NCBI RefSeq assembly: GCF_001718795.1
Contig: NZ_CP013435.1
Location: 1,116,001-1,180,000, forward strand
DNA length: 64,000 bases
Reading direction: 5' to 3'
DNA from: Burkholderia latens
GTDB taxonomy: Bacteria; Pseudomonadota; Gammaproteobacteria; Burkholderiales; Burkholderiaceae
Part shown: piece by piece, positions 9,846-18,440 of the stretch
How the letters are laid out: each line of letters starts with the position of its first letter
Position numbering within the stretch: position 1 is the stretch's first letter
Notes under the pieces: generated by a model
Databases searched by the model: none
Told to the model about the DNA's origin: nothing
Seen by the model: the letters and a program-made list of their open reading frames with translations, nothing else
Position numbers and translations under genes: made by a program

Positions 9846-10252
9846 GCGGCGCGCCGCAAGCCGTACGCGTGTGCGCATCCGATGCGCTGATCGACGGCGG
9901 CACCGGCGTGCGCGTCGACGCAACATTGCGCGGCGAACAGGCGGTCGTCTTCTTCGTGCGCTACGACGGCCGCGCTTATGGCTATCTGAACCGCTGCGCG
10001 CACGTGCCGATGGAACTCGACTGGGCCGAAGGGCAATTTTTCGAATCGTCGGGCCTCTATCTGATGTGCGCGACGCATGGCGCGATCTACGCGCCGGATA
10101 CCGGCAAATGCGTCGGCGGCCCGTGCCGCGGCGGCCGTCTGCGGCCGGTCGAAGTCGACGAGCGCGACACGCCCGACGGCCGTGCGGTATTCTGGGTGCC
10201 CGATGCCGACCTGCGTCCTGCGGCTCCGGCCGCTCCCGCCACGAACGATTGA
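9842..10252 (+). CDS. Small Rieske [2Fe-2S] protein
   Basis: A 136-residue stand-alone Rieske domain. The cluster ligands are visible as Cys52-x-His54 (RCAH) and Cys76-x2-His79 (CATH), followed by the GKCVGGPCRGG loop. There is no signal peptide, membrane anchor or fused oxygenase domain, so it is a soluble electron carrier or redox subunit. No partner oxygenase is nearby. The ATG at 9842 overlaps the stop of the HAD gene. The frame is open upstream but that part is antisense-like and not Rieske. The tail is Ala/Pro-rich. Physiological partner unknown. Confidence 0.88.
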   Translation: MSGAPQAVRVCASDALIDGGTGVRVDATLRGEQAVVFFVRYDGRAYGYLNRCAHVPMELDWAEGQFFESSGLYLMCATHGAIYAPDTGKCVGGPCRGGRLRPVEVDERDTPDGRAVFWVPDADLRPAAPAAPATND

Positions 10253-10264
10253 CGACACCACTGC

Positions 10265-11257
10265 ATGGCCGACCTACCGAACACTCCTGATTCCTCGTCC
10301 CGTTCCGACAGCCGCGAACCGACCTGGGAGCGCGCGGCGCTCGAGCGGATCGCGCTCGCGGCCGTCAAGGAACAGCGCGCGGCGCGGCGCTGGAAGATCT
10401 TCTTCCGTTTCGCGTTCCTCGGCGTGTTCGTGTTGCTCGCGTTCGCGCTGATCGATTTCTCGAGCGACGCGAAGTTCTCGACGAGTGGGCGCCATACGGC
10501 GCTCGTCACGATCGACGGCGAGATCGCGGCCGGCACCAACGCGAACGCGGAAGACATCAACACGGCGCTCGATGCCGCGTTCGACGACGACGGCACCGCC
10601 GGCGTCGTGCTGCGGATCAACAGCCCGGGCGGCAGTCCGGTGCAGGCCGGGATGGTCTACGACGAGATCCGCCGGCTGCGCAACAAGTATCCGAACAAGC
10701 CGCTGTACGTGGTCGTGACCGACATGTGCGCATCCGGCGGTTATTACATCGCGTCGGCAGCCGACAAGATCTTCGTCGACAAGGCGAGCATCGTCGGGTC
10801 GATCGGCGTGCTGATGGACGGCTTCGGCTTCACGGGCCTGATGGGCAAGCTCGGCGTCGAGCGCCGCCTGCACACATCGGGCGAAAACAAGGGCTTCTAC
10901 GATCCGTTCTCGCCCGAGACGCCGAAGATGGACGCCCATGCACAGGAGCTGCTCGATCAGGTTCACGCGCAGTTCATCAAGGCCGTGAAGGATGGCCGCG
11001 GCAAGCGGCTGCATGAGACGCCCGACATGTTCTCCGGCTTGTTCTGGACGGGCAAGAAAAGCGTCGAACTCGGCCTTGCCGACGGCTATGGCACGACCGA
11101 TACGGTCGCGCGCGACGTGCTGAAGGCGCCCGACCTCGTCGACTATACGGTGAAGGAAAGCCTGACCAACCGCGTTGCGCGCAAGTTCGGCGCGGCAGTC
11201 GGCGGTGCGGCGATGAAGGCGCTCGCCGCGGGCGGCGCGTCGTTCAACTTGCGCTGA
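10265..11257 (+). CDS. SppA-type signal peptide peptidase (S49 family)
   Basis: Single-domain S49 protease of 330 residues that would degrade cleaved signal peptides in the inner membrane. A cytoplasmic charged N-terminus is followed by one membrane helix (about 44-65) and the protease domain. Catalytic Ser157 lies in MCASGGYYIASAAD and the probable catalytic Lys209 in GENKGFYDP. The 52-residue spacing equals that of the Bacillus SppA pair (147/199). The NSPGGSP strand-turn is also present. The protein is half the size of E. coli SppA, as in many betaproteobacteria. It starts 12 bases after the Rieske stop and ends the rluC-HAD-Rieske-sppA run. Confidence 0.9.
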   Translation: MADLPNTPDSSSRSDSREPTWERAALERIALAAVKEQRAARRWKIFFRFAFLGVFVLLAFALIDFSSDAKFSTSGRHTALVTIDGEIAAGTNANAEDINTALDAAFDDDGTAGVVLRINSPGGSPVQAGMVYDEIRRLRNKYPNKPLYVVVTDMCASGGYYIASAADKIFVDKASIVGSIGVLMDGFGFTGLMGKLGVERRLHTSGENKGFYDPFSPETPKMDAHAQELLDQVHAQFIKAVKDGRGKRLHETPDMFSGLFWTGKKSVELGLADGYGTTDTVARDVLKAPDLVDYTVKESLTNRVARKFGAAVGGAAMKALAAGGASFNLR

Positions 11258-11346
11258 GCGGCCGCCCGCCGGTCTGCGCGGGCGGCGAACACGGCCGGGC
11301 GCAACGCCGCTTCGCCGCGCCGCCGTGACGGCTGCGGGCGCGCGCG

Positions 11347-12069
11347 TCAGTTCGCGAGCAGCAGGAAGATCGCCGGACGCTTGTGCAGATTGGGCGCTGG
11401 CGCCTTTTTCCAGTCGGCCACCGAACGGCTCGCGATCGTCTCCGTTTCGAGGGTCAGGTCGGCCGCGACGCAGATCTGCGTCGACGGCGCGCAGGTCGCG
11501 ACCAGCGTGTCGAGCATCGCGTGATTGCGGTACGGCGTCTCGATGAAGATTTGCGTCTGGCGCGCCTTGCGCGACAACTGCTCGAGCTCGCGCAGACGCT
11601 TTGCGCGTGCGGTCGCATCGACCGGCAGATAGCCGTTGAACGCGAAACTCTGGCCGTTCAGCCCTGACGCCATCAGCGCGAGCAGGATCGAGCTCGGTCC
11701 GACGAGCGGCACGACTTTCACGCCGCGCTCGTGCGCACGACGCACGAGCAGTGCACCGGGATCGGCAACGGCAGGGCAGCCGGCCTCGGACACGAGCCCG
11801 GCGTCCGCGCCCGCCAGCACCGGCGCAAGCAGGCGGTCGATCTCGCCGGCCGGCGTGTTGACGTTCAGTTCGCGGATCTCGATTTCCTGGATTGGCCGAG
11901 TCGTGCCGATCTTCTTCAGGAACGCGCGCGTCGTTTTCGCGTTCTCGCCGATGTAATAGCCGAGCGTGCCGGCGCGCGCCTGCACGGCCGCGGGCAGCAC
12001 GGCGGCGAGCATCGATGCATCGCCTTCGCCGAGGGTGTTCGGGACGAGATAAAGCGTGCCGGCCGTCAT
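11347..12069 (-). CDS. RsmI-like SAM-dependent methyltransferase (tetrapyrrole methylase fold)
   Basis: A 240-residue protein of the tetrapyrrole-methylase/RsmI fold. It has an N-terminal TLYLVPNTLG block in place of RsmI's LYVVATPIGN, the SEAGCPAVADPG motif and the VPLVGPSS SAM-binding segment. RsmI 2'-O-methylates C1402 of 16S rRNA. The N-terminal difference and the absence of the RsmI C-terminal part suggest a paralogue whose target is not known. The ATG at 12069 overlaps the stop of the Maf gene (ATGA) and is preferred over a longer open frame that is only a shadow of maf. Likely cotranscribed with maf. Confidence 0.87.
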   Translation of the reverse strand: MTAGTLYLVPNTLGEGDASMLAAVLPAAVQARAGTLGYYIGENAKTTRAFLKKIGTTRPIQEIEIRELNVNTPAGEIDRLLAPVLAGADAGLVSEAGCPAVADPGALLVRRAHERGVKVVPLVGPSSILLALMASGLNGQSFAFNGYLPVDATARAKRLRELEQLSRKARQTQIFIETPYRNHAMLDTLVATCAPSTQICVAADLTLETETIASRSVADWKKAPAPNLHKRPAIFLLLAN

Positions 12070-12695
12070 GCGCGATCTCCTTGGTGAGCGAACACCGGGT
12101 AGCCGGCCGCGCGCAGCATCCGCGTGAGCGCGATCAGCGGCAGGCCGACGAGGGCCGTCGGGTCGCTGGAGTCGATCGCGTCGAGCAGCGCTATCCCGAG
12201 CCCTTCGGACTTCGCGCTGCCGGCGACGTCGTACGGCGTTTCCGCGCGCAGGTACGCATCGAGTTCGGCTTCGGGCAGCGTGCGAAAGCGCACGTGCGTA
12301 ACGACGTCCTCGCTCTGCGTTTCGCCGGTGCGGCTGTCGTACAGGCTGAGCGCACTGTGAAACTCGACGTCGCGACCCTGCATCGACACGAGTTGCGCGA
12401 GTGCGCGCTCGTGCGTGCCCGGCTTGCCGATCTGCAGCCCGTCGAACGTCGCGACCTGGTCCGACCCGATCACGAGCACGCCGTCCGGCGCATCGATGGC
12501 CGCGGCAACGGCCCGCGCCTTTGCGGCCGCGAGCCGCAGCGCCGTCGCGGCGGGCGTTTCGTCGGCGAGCGGGGTTTCGTCGATGTCGGGCGACACGACG
12601 TCGAACGGTATGCCGAGGCGCTCGAGGAGCGTGCGGCGGTAGCGGGAACTGGAGGCGAGAATCAGCCGCGGCAGGCGGCAAACGGTATCCGGCAT
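12066..12695 (-). CDS. Maf/YceF nucleotide pyrophosphatase
   Basis: A Maf-family pyrophosphatase of 209 residues. The N-terminal LILASSSRYRRTLLERLG motif, the SPDIDET acid patch and the VIGSDQVA block are all present. The SSSRYRR form and the location beside yceD-rpmF-plsX match YceF, which hydrolyses 7-methyl-GTP. The assignment to that subgroup is inference from motif and context. Start ATG 12695 leaves four residues before the first conserved strand; a start 57 bases further upstream adds a non-conserved tail. The gene is divergent from yceD, and the yceD promoter lies in the gap between them. Confidence 0.88.
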   Translation of the reverse strand: MPDTVCRLPRLILASSSRYRRTLLERLGIPFDVVSPDIDETPLADETPAATALRLAAAKARAVAAAIDAPDGVLVIGSDQVATFDGLQIGKPGTHERALAQLVSMQGRDVEFHSALSLYDSRTGETQSEDVVTHVRFRTLPEAELDAYLRAETPYDVAGSAKSEGLGIALLDAIDSSDPTALVGLPLIALTRMLRAAGYPVFAHQGDRA

Positions 12696-12758
12696 GGTCG
12701 ATTGGGTCGGTGAATCGTCAGGTGTGATGCGGCGTTGCGCGGACGCAAGCATAAGTGA

Positions 12759-12787
12759 TTGACCGTAAAAGGTAAAACAGGTATGCT
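12759..12787 (+). promoter_or_regulatory. Predicted sigma-70 promoter for yceD-rpmF-plsX
   Basis: TTGACC (12759-12764) and TATGCT (12782-12787) are separated by exactly 17 bases in an A-rich spacer. Transcription would start near 12794, giving a leader of about 160 bases before yceD. This is one of the best-formed sigma-70 promoters in the window. Confidence 0.7.
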
Positions 12788-12952
12788 TTCCCGCTTTTCG
12801 TCGGCAGGCTTTCGTTGTGGTGGCGCCTGCCGGGTCTTCGGAAGTAAAGTTACGTCAATCGTGCGTGGCCCAGATCACGAACGACGGCGGCGCCGAATGC
12901 GCGACGTCGGCAAGCCGGATCCCGCAAGTCAGCCCGTGGACAGGAGCGCAAC

Positions 12953-13588
12953 ATGAACACTTCTTCTGGCAAGCCTGCGGCAGCGCTTGATCCGCACGCA
13001 GTCGACCTGTTCGAATTTGCCCGCAGCGGGCGGCAGGCAGCGGGGGCGGTGCGCCTTTCGCAGATGCCGCGCATGCTGAACGAAGTGCCGGCGGACGCGC
13101 CCGATCGCGACACGGTCTTCACGTGGCAGGCCGAAGGGTTCACCCAGAAGGAGTTGCAGGACGACGGCTCCGACGGGCAGCAGCCGTATCTGCGTCTCGC
13201 GGTGCACGGCCACGCGTGGCTTACGTGCCAGCGCTGCATGACTCCGTACGACCAGACGTTCGACGTCGACATGACGTACCGGATCGTCGCGACCGAAGAA
13301 GAAGCTGAAGAATTTCCGCTCGACGACGATGAAGCCGATGTGATCGTGGGCTCGCGCCAGTTCGATCTCGTCGACTTGATCGAAGAGGAATTGCTGCTTT
13401 CGCTGCCGCTCGTGCCCAAGCACGAGGTTTGCCCGGCAGTTCACGAAAGTCTCGTGTCGGGCGCGAGCGGTCCTTCGGAAGACGCGGACGACGAGTTCGC
13501 CGAAGACGAGGACGAAGGCAAACGGCCGAATCCGTTCGCAGCGCTGGAAGCGCTGAAGAAGGGCGGAGACGGCAGCAAGAAACACTAA
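12953..13588 (+). CDS. yceD: YceD family protein (DUF177)
   Basis: YceD is a conserved protein needed for normal 23S rRNA accumulation and is almost always encoded next to rpmF. The 211-residue protein has the family Cys-x2-Cys pair in WLTCQRCM and the LIEEELLLSLPLVP segment. An Asp/Glu-rich stretch (EDADDEFAEDEDEG) precedes a basic tail. It ends 97 bases before rpmF. Biochemical activity is unknown; an RNA or ribosome-assembly role is family knowledge, not visible here. Confidence 0.9.
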   Translation: MNTSSGKPAAALDPHAVDLFEFARSGRQAAGAVRLSQMPRMLNEVPADAPDRDTVFTWQAEGFTQKELQDDGSDGQQPYLRLAVHGHAWLTCQRCMTPYDQTFDVDMTYRIVATEEEAEEFPLDDDEADVIVGSRQFDLVDLIEEELLLSLPLVPKHEVCPAVHESLVSGASGPSEDADDEFAEDEDEGKRPNPFAALEALKKGGDGSKKH

Positions 13589-13685
13589 GCAGTTGTGGCG
13601 CGGGAAGGCGTAGGGCTTTGGGCCAGGGTAGTTAAGCGCCGGATCGGGCTGTGTTAGAATCCGGAAAATTATTTAGGAGTTAGTC

Positions 13686-13865
13686 ATGGCAGTCCAGCAA
13701 AACAAGAAGTCGCCGTCGAAGCGCGGCATGCATCGTTCGCACGATTTCCTGACGGCAGCGCCGCTGGCAGTCGAGCCGAGCACGGGTGAAGTGCACCTGC
13801 GTCACCACGTCAGCCCGAACGGCTACTATCGCGGCAAGAAAGTCGTCAAGACGAAGAACGACTAA
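13686..13865 (+). CDS. rpmF: 50S ribosomal protein L32
   Basis: L32 is a small basic protein of the large ribosomal subunit. The 59-residue product begins [20 protein letters not shown] and ends KKVVKTKND, which is the characteristic L32 sequence. It lacks the zinc-binding Cys pairs, as in other beta- and gammaproteobacterial L32 proteins. ATG 13686 has a TAGGAGT ribosome site. A TTAGAAT box about 30 bases upstream may be an internal -10 element. It sits in the standard order yceD-rpmF-plsX. Confidence 0.97.
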
Positions 13866-13941
13866 GCGTCAAGTCACGCGTTGCGCGCTACGCTCGCCGT
13901 TCGCGTGACAACTGGTTCGCTTGACACTTTCCTGGCTCAAC

Positions 13942-13971
13942 AAAAAGGCGGCATTCAACTGCCGCTTTTTT
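13942..13971 (+). terminator. Terminator or attenuator between rpmF and plsX
   Basis: The stem GCGGCA (13948-13953) / TGCCGC (13960-13965) is flanked by AAAAAG and TTTTTT, which extend the pairing and supply the U-tract. It lies after rpmF and only about 25 bases before plsX. It probably reduces read-through from the highly expressed ribosomal-protein gene into the fatty-acid genes. Confidence 0.8.
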
Positions 13972-13994
13972 GTGCCTGAAATTCGTCGCATTCC

Positions 13995-15101
13995 ATGACC
14001 GTAAAGCTCACAATCGATTGCATGGGAGGCGACCACGGCCCGTCCGTGACCGTTCCCGCGGCAGTCAAGTTCGTCCGCGCGCATCCCGATGCGCACCTGA
14101 TGCTCGTCGGCATCGAAAGCGCGATTCGCGCTCAGCTGAAAAAGCTGAAAGCCCTCGACGATCCCGCGCTGACCATCGTGCCCGCCACCGAAGTCGTGGC
14201 GATGGACGACCCTGTCGAAGTCGCGCTGCGCAAGAAGAAGGATTCTTCGATGCGTGTCGCGCTCAACCACGTGAAGGAAGGCGCGGCGCAGGCCTGCATC
14301 TCCGCCGGCAACACCGGCGCGCTGATGGCCGTCTCCCGATACGTGCTCAAGACGCTGCCCGGCATCGAGCGGCCCGCGATTGCATTCGCGCTGCCGAACC
14401 CGACCGGCTACACGATGATGCTGGACCTCGGCGCGAACGTCGACTGCGAGCCGCAGCACCTGCTGCAGTTCGCAGAGATGGGGCACGCGCTCGTCGCCGC
14501 GCTCGAAGGCAAGGAGCGTCCTACGATCGGTCTCCTGAACATCGGCGAAGAAGTCATCAAGGGCAACGAGACGATCAAACGTGCCGGCGAACTGCTGCGC
14601 GCGAGCACGCTGAATTTCCGCGGCAACGTCGAAGGCAACGACATCTACAAGGGCACGGTGGACGTGATCGTCTGCGACGGTTTCGTCGGCAACGTCGCGC
14701 TGAAGACGTCCGAAGGGCTCGCGCAGATGCTGTCCGACATCATCCGCGAGGAGTTCGGCCGTTCGCTGATGTCGAAGCTGATGGCGGTGCTCGCGCTGCC
14801 GGTGCTGATGCGTTTCAAGAAGCGCGTCGACCACCGCCAGTACAACGGTGCGGCGCTCCTGGGGCTGAAGAGCCTCGTGATCAAGAGCCACGGTTCGGCC
14901 GACGCGTACGCGTTTGAGTGGGCGATCAAACGCGGGTATGATGCCGTCAAAAACGGCGTGCTGGAGCGCCTTACGCGCGCGATGGCGGACAATTCGGTGT
15001 CGCTCGGCGACGGCGAACACGACGCAGGCGGCGCGGGCCATGCGAGCCCGGCCGCAGGCCATCACGCCGAACCTTCCGCTGCGCAATCCTCTAAAGCATA
15101 A
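13995..15101 (+). CDS. plsX: Phosphate acyltransferase PlsX
   Basis: PlsX converts acyl-ACP to acyl-phosphate, the first committed step of phospholipid synthesis with PlsY. The 368-residue protein starts [16 protein letters not shown], the invariant PlsX N-terminus. It has the [10 protein letters not shown] and [14 protein letters not shown] blocks. An Ala/His/Glu-rich tail of about 25 residues is extra compared with shorter homologues. Its TAA (15099-15101) directly abuts the ATG of fabH, which indicates cotranscription. It opens the fatty-acid cluster in the order usual for proteobacteria. Confidence 0.97.
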   Translation: MTVKLTIDCMGGDHGPSVTVPAAVKFVRAHPDAHLMLVGIESAIRAQLKKLKALDDPALTIVPATEVVAMDDPVEVALRKKKDSSMRVALNHVKEGAAQACISAGNTGALMAVSRYVLKTLPGIERPAIAFALPNPTGYTMMLDLGANVDCEPQHLLQFAEMGHALVAALEGKERPTIGLLNIGEEVIKGNETIKRAGELLRASTLNFRGNVEGNDIYKGTVDVIVCDGFVGNVALKTSEGLAQMLSDIIREEFGRSLMSKLMAVLALPVLMRFKKRVDHRQYNGAALLGLKSLVIKSHGSADAYAFEWAIKRGYDAVKNGVLERLTRAMADNSVSLGDGEHDAGGAGHASPAAGHHAEPSAAQSSKA

Positions 15102-16091
15102 ATGGCCCAATCGACTCTCTACTCCCGCGTGCTCGGCACGGGCAGCTATCTGCCGCCCGACCGCGTCACGAACCAGCAGCTTGCCGATCGTCTCGCGAAG
15201 GAAGGCATCGAGACGAGCGATGAATGGATCGTTGCGCGCACGGGCATCCACGCGCGCCATTTCGCCGCGCCGGACGTCACGACCAGCGATCTCGCGCTCG
15301 AAGCGTCGCGGCGGGCGATCGAGGCGGCCGACATCGATCCGCAGTCGATCGATCTGATCATCGTCGCGACTTCGACCCCCGATTTCGTGTTCCCCAGCGC
15401 CGCATGCCTGCTGCAGAACAAGCTGGGCATCAAGAACGGCGGCGCCGCGTTCGACGTGCAGGCCGTATGCTCGGGCTTCGCGTATGCGATGGCCACGGCC
15501 GACAGCTTCATCCGCAGCGGCCAGCACCGCACGGCGTTGATCGTCGGCGCGGAGACGTTCTCGCGCATTCTCGATTTCAAGGACCGCACCACCTGCGTGC
15601 TGTTCGGCGACGGCGCGGGCGCCGTGGTCCTGTCCGCGTCGGAAGAGCCGGGCGTGCTCGGCAGCGCGCTGCATGCGGACGGCAGCTACTCGAACATCCT
15701 CTGCACGCCGGGCAACGTCAATCGCGGCGTGATCGACGGCAGCGCGTTCCTGCACATGGACGGGCAGGCGGTATTCAAGCTCGCGGTCAACGTGCTCGAA
15801 AAGGTCGCGATCGAGGCGCTCGCGAAGGCGAATCTCGCCCCTGAGCAGATCGACTGGCTGATTCCGCACCAGGCGAACATCCGCATCATGACCAGCACCT
15901 GCCGCAAGCTCGGCTTGCCGCAGGAGCGCATGGTCGTGACGGTCGATCAGCACGGCAACACGTCGGCTGCATCGATCCCGCTGGCGCTCGACGCCGCGGT
16001 GCGCGACGGCCGCATCCAGCGCGGTCAGCACGTGCTGATCGAAGGTGTCGGCGGCGGCTTCACCTGGGGCGCGTCGGTCTTCCGCTTCTGA
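15102..16091 (+). CDS. fabH: Beta-ketoacyl-ACP synthase III
   Basis: FabH condenses acetyl-CoA with malonyl-ACP to begin each fatty acid. The 329-residue protein has catalytic Cys123 in AVCSGF, the His in [10 protein letters not shown] and the Asn in [10 protein letters not shown]. The ATG follows the plsX stop with no gap, so translation is likely coupled. Spacing to fabD is 85 bases. Confidence 0.97.
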   Translation: MAQSTLYSRVLGTGSYLPPDRVTNQQLADRLAKEGIETSDEWIVARTGIHARHFAAPDVTTSDLALEASRRAIEAADIDPQSIDLIIVATSTPDFVFPSAACLLQNKLGIKNGGAAFDVQAVCSGFAYAMATADSFIRSGQHRTALIVGAETFSRILDFKDRTTCVLFGDGAGAVVLSASEEPGVLGSALHADGSYSNILCTPGNVNRGVIDGSAFLHMDGQAVFKLAVNVLEKVAIEALAKANLAPEQIDWLIPHQANIRIMTSTCRKLGLPQERMVVTVDQHGNTSAASIPLALDAAVRDGRIQRGQHVLIEGVGGGFTWGASVFRF

Positions 16092-16176
16092 TCCGCGGCG
16101 CGCAATGGCTGCGCGCGGATCTCGAACCGGCGCGCCGTTCGCGCGCGCCGTCCGAATCGATTCAATTGGGGACGAT

Positions 16177-17109
16177 ATGAAATTTGCATTCGTATTTCCG
16201 GGGCAGGGCTCGCAGTCGGTCGGCATGCTCAACGCCTTCGCCGACCTGGCCGTCGTGCGCGAGACGCTCCAGGAAGCATCCGATGCACTCAATCAGGATA
16301 TCGGCAAGCTGATCGCCGAAGGTCCGGCCGAAGAGCTGAATCTGACCACCAACACGCAGCCCGTGATGCTGACGGCCGCGTACGCGTGCTATCGCGCATG
16401 GCAGCAGGCCGGCGGCCCGGCGCCGTCGATCGTCGCGGGGCACAGCCTCGGCGAGTACACGGCGCTGGTCGCCGCGGGCGCGATCGCGTTCAAGGATGCG
16501 GTGCCGCTCGTGCGTTTCCGCGCACAGGCGATGCAGACGGCCGTGCCGGTCGGGCAGGGCGGCATGGCCGCGATCCTGGGGCTCGATGACGACACGGTGC
16601 GTGCGGTATGCACCGAAGCCGCAGAAGCGGGCGTCGTCGAAGCCGTGAACTTCAACGCGCCGGCGCAGGTCGTGATCGCGGGCGCGAAGGCTGCCGTCGA
16701 GAAGGCGTGCGAAATCGCGAAGGCGAAGGGCGCGAAGCGCGCGTTGCCGCTGCCGGTGTCGGCGCCGTTCCACTCGTCGCTGCTCAAACCGGCGTCGGAT
16801 CAACTGCGCGACTATCTCGCGAACGTCGACGTGAAGGCGCCGCAGATTCCGGTCGTGAACAACATCGACGTCGCCGTGGTCAGCGATCCGGCCGCGATCA
16901 AGGACGCGCTGGTGCGCCAGGCCGCCGGCCCGGTGCGCTGGGTCGAATGCGTGCAGCACATCGCGGGTACGGGTGTCACGCACGTGATCGAATGCGGCCC
17001 GGGCAAGGTGCTGGCAGGCCTGACGAAACGCATCGACGGCAACCTGGTGGGCGCCTCGGTGTTCGATCCGGCTTCGCTCGACGAAGCGCTGAAGCTCGCG
17101 ACCGCCTGA
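16177..17109 (+). CDS. fabD: Malonyl-CoA:ACP transacylase
   Basis: FabD loads malonate from malonyl-CoA onto ACP. The 310-residue protein begins MKFAFVFPGQGSQ. It has the nucleophile Ser90 in GHSLGEYTAL and the catalytic His in VSAPFHSSLL. ATG 16177 is preceded by TTGGGGACGAT and marks the conserved start; the frame is open further upstream but that part is non-homologous. Member of the fabH-fabD-fabG run. Confidence 0.97.
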   Translation: MKFAFVFPGQGSQSVGMLNAFADLAVVRETLQEASDALNQDIGKLIAEGPAEELNLTTNTQPVMLTAAYACYRAWQQAGGPAPSIVAGHSLGEYTALVAAGAIAFKDAVPLVRFRAQAMQTAVPVGQGGMAAILGLDDDTVRAVCTEAAEAGVVEAVNFNAPAQVVIAGAKAAVEKACEIAKAKGAKRALPLPVSAPFHSSLLKPASDQLRDYLANVDVKAPQIPVVNNIDVAVVSDPAAIKDALVRQAAGPVRWVECVQHIAGTGVTHVIECGPGKVLAGLTKRIDGNLVGASVFDPASLDEALKLATA

Positions 17110-17145
17110 CGCGGCGCCTTTCCTCAAGAGACGGATAATCGATTC

Positions 17146-17895
17146 ATGGAAAAGACTCTCGATAAACAGGTTGCGATCGTGACCGGCGCATCGCGCGGCA
17201 TCGGCCGGGCGATCGCGCTCGAACTCGCGCGTCTCGGCGCGACGGTGATCGGCACGGCGACGAGCGAATCGGGCGCTGCCGCGATCACCGCCGGGTTCGC
17301 GGAAGCGGGCGTGACGGGCCGCGGCGCGGTGCTGAACGTCAACGACGCGGCGGCTGCCGAGGCGCTGATCGACGCGACCGTGAAGGAATTCGGCGCGCTC
17401 AACGTGCTGGTCAACAACGCGGGTATCACGCAGGACCAGCTCGCGATGCGGATGAAGGACGAGGACTGGGACGCGGTGATCGACACCAACCTGAAGTCGG
17501 TGTTCCGCCTGTCGCGCGCGGTGCTGCGCCCGATGATGAAGGCCCGCGGCGGCCGCATCATCAACATCACGTCGGTGGTCGGCTCGGCCGGCAATCCGGG
17601 CCAGGCCAACTACGCGGCCGCGAAGGCCGGCGTGGCCGGCATGACCCGCGCGCTCGCGCGAGAGATCGGCAGCCGTGGCATCACGGTGAACTGCGTCGCG
17701 CCGGGCTTCATCGATACCGACATGACCAAGACGCTGCCGGAAGAGCAGCAGGCCGCGCTCAAGACCCAGATTCCGCTCGGCCGCCTCGGCAGCCCGGAAG
17801 ACATCGCCCATGCCGTCGCGTTCCTCGCATCGCCGCAGGCCGGTTACATCACCGGCACGACGCTGCACGTGAACGGCGGCATGTACATGTCGTAA
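17146..17895 (+). CDS. fabG: 3-oxoacyl-ACP reductase
   Basis: FabG is the NADPH-dependent reductase of the elongation cycle. The 249-residue short-chain dehydrogenase has the nucleotide motif TGASRGIG (13-20) and NNAG. The catalytic Ser is in NITSVVGSAG, and Tyr and Lys are in NYAAAKAG. It ends HVNGGMYMS, typical of FabG. It lies 36 bases after fabD with a CAAGAG-type ribosome site. Confidence 0.97.
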   Translation: MEKTLDKQVAIVTGASRGIGRAIALELARLGATVIGTATSESGAAAITAGFAEAGVTGRGAVLNVNDAAAAEALIDATVKEFGALNVLVNNAGITQDQLAMRMKDEDWDAVIDTNLKSVFRLSRAVLRPMMKARGGRIINITSVVGSAGNPGQANYAAAKAGVAGMTRALAREIGSRGITVNCVAPGFIDTDMTKTLPEEQQAALKTQIPLGRLGSPEDIAHAVAFLASPQAGYITGTTLHVNGGMYMS

Positions 17896-18039
17896 CGGTT
17901 TTCGTTTACCATCCGCGCCGTATCCGGTTTTTCAGGCGGAACGGCGCTTGATCGACCATCAAGCCAACGCGCGTTTTGGCGTCAGCAAACCTGATAAAAT
18001 GCGCGCACTTGTAAATCTGAACTTTCCCTCGGAGGGGTA

Positions 18040-18279
18040 ATGGACAACATCGAACAACGTGTCAAGAAGATCGTCGCCGAACAACTGGGCGTCGCCGAAG
18101 CCGAGATCAAGAACGAAGCTTCGTTCGTGAACGACCTGGGCGCCGACTCGCTCGACACCGTCGAACTGGTGATGGCTCTGGAAGACGAGTTCGGCATGGA
18201 AATCCCGGACGAAGAAGCAGAGAAGATCACGACGGTTCAGCAAGCGATCGACTACGCTCGCGCGAACGTCAAGGCGTAA
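18040..18279 (+). CDS. acpP: Acyl carrier protein
   Basis: ACP carries growing acyl chains on a phosphopantetheine arm. The 79-residue acidic protein has the modification site Ser37 in DLGADSLDT, where the AcpS encoded at 31 kb would attach the arm. Helix II/III residues ([19 protein letters not shown]) match bacterial AcpP. It has a very strong ribosome site, GGAGGGG, consistent with high expression. A GATAAAAT box about 40 bases upstream may be its own -10 element. Confidence 0.98.
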
Positions 18280-18329
18280 GCGCCTTCGCGCTTGACTGCC
18301 ACGTCGCCGCGATCTTCGCGTTTGACGCG

Positions 18330-18416
18330 CCGTCCTGCCGGCAACCGCGCCGGACGGACTAACAGCCACAGGGCTCGCAGGGCTGGTTCCTGTGGCCACT
18401 GTGGCTTTTGCTTTTG
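18330..18416 (+). promoter_or_regulatory. Structured acpP-fabF spacer with alternative hairpins (candidate attenuator)
   Basis: A first hairpin is CCGTCC (18330-18335) / GGACGG (18352-18357). The segment GCCACAGG (18365-18372) can then pair either with CCTGTGGC (18389-18396) or, as AGCCACAG (18364-18371), with CTGTGGCT (18399-18406). The two 8-bp stems share their left arm and exclude each other. Only the second is followed by TTTGCTTTTG, so it resembles a terminator and the first an anti-terminator. Confidence 0.6.
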
Positions 18417-18440
18417 TCATCCAATGGAAAAGAGGTTACC

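Noticed and set aside
13869..16292. Open frame of 807 codons antisense to plsX and fabH
   Set aside because: Mirror frame of conserved fatty-acid genes; no domain pattern.
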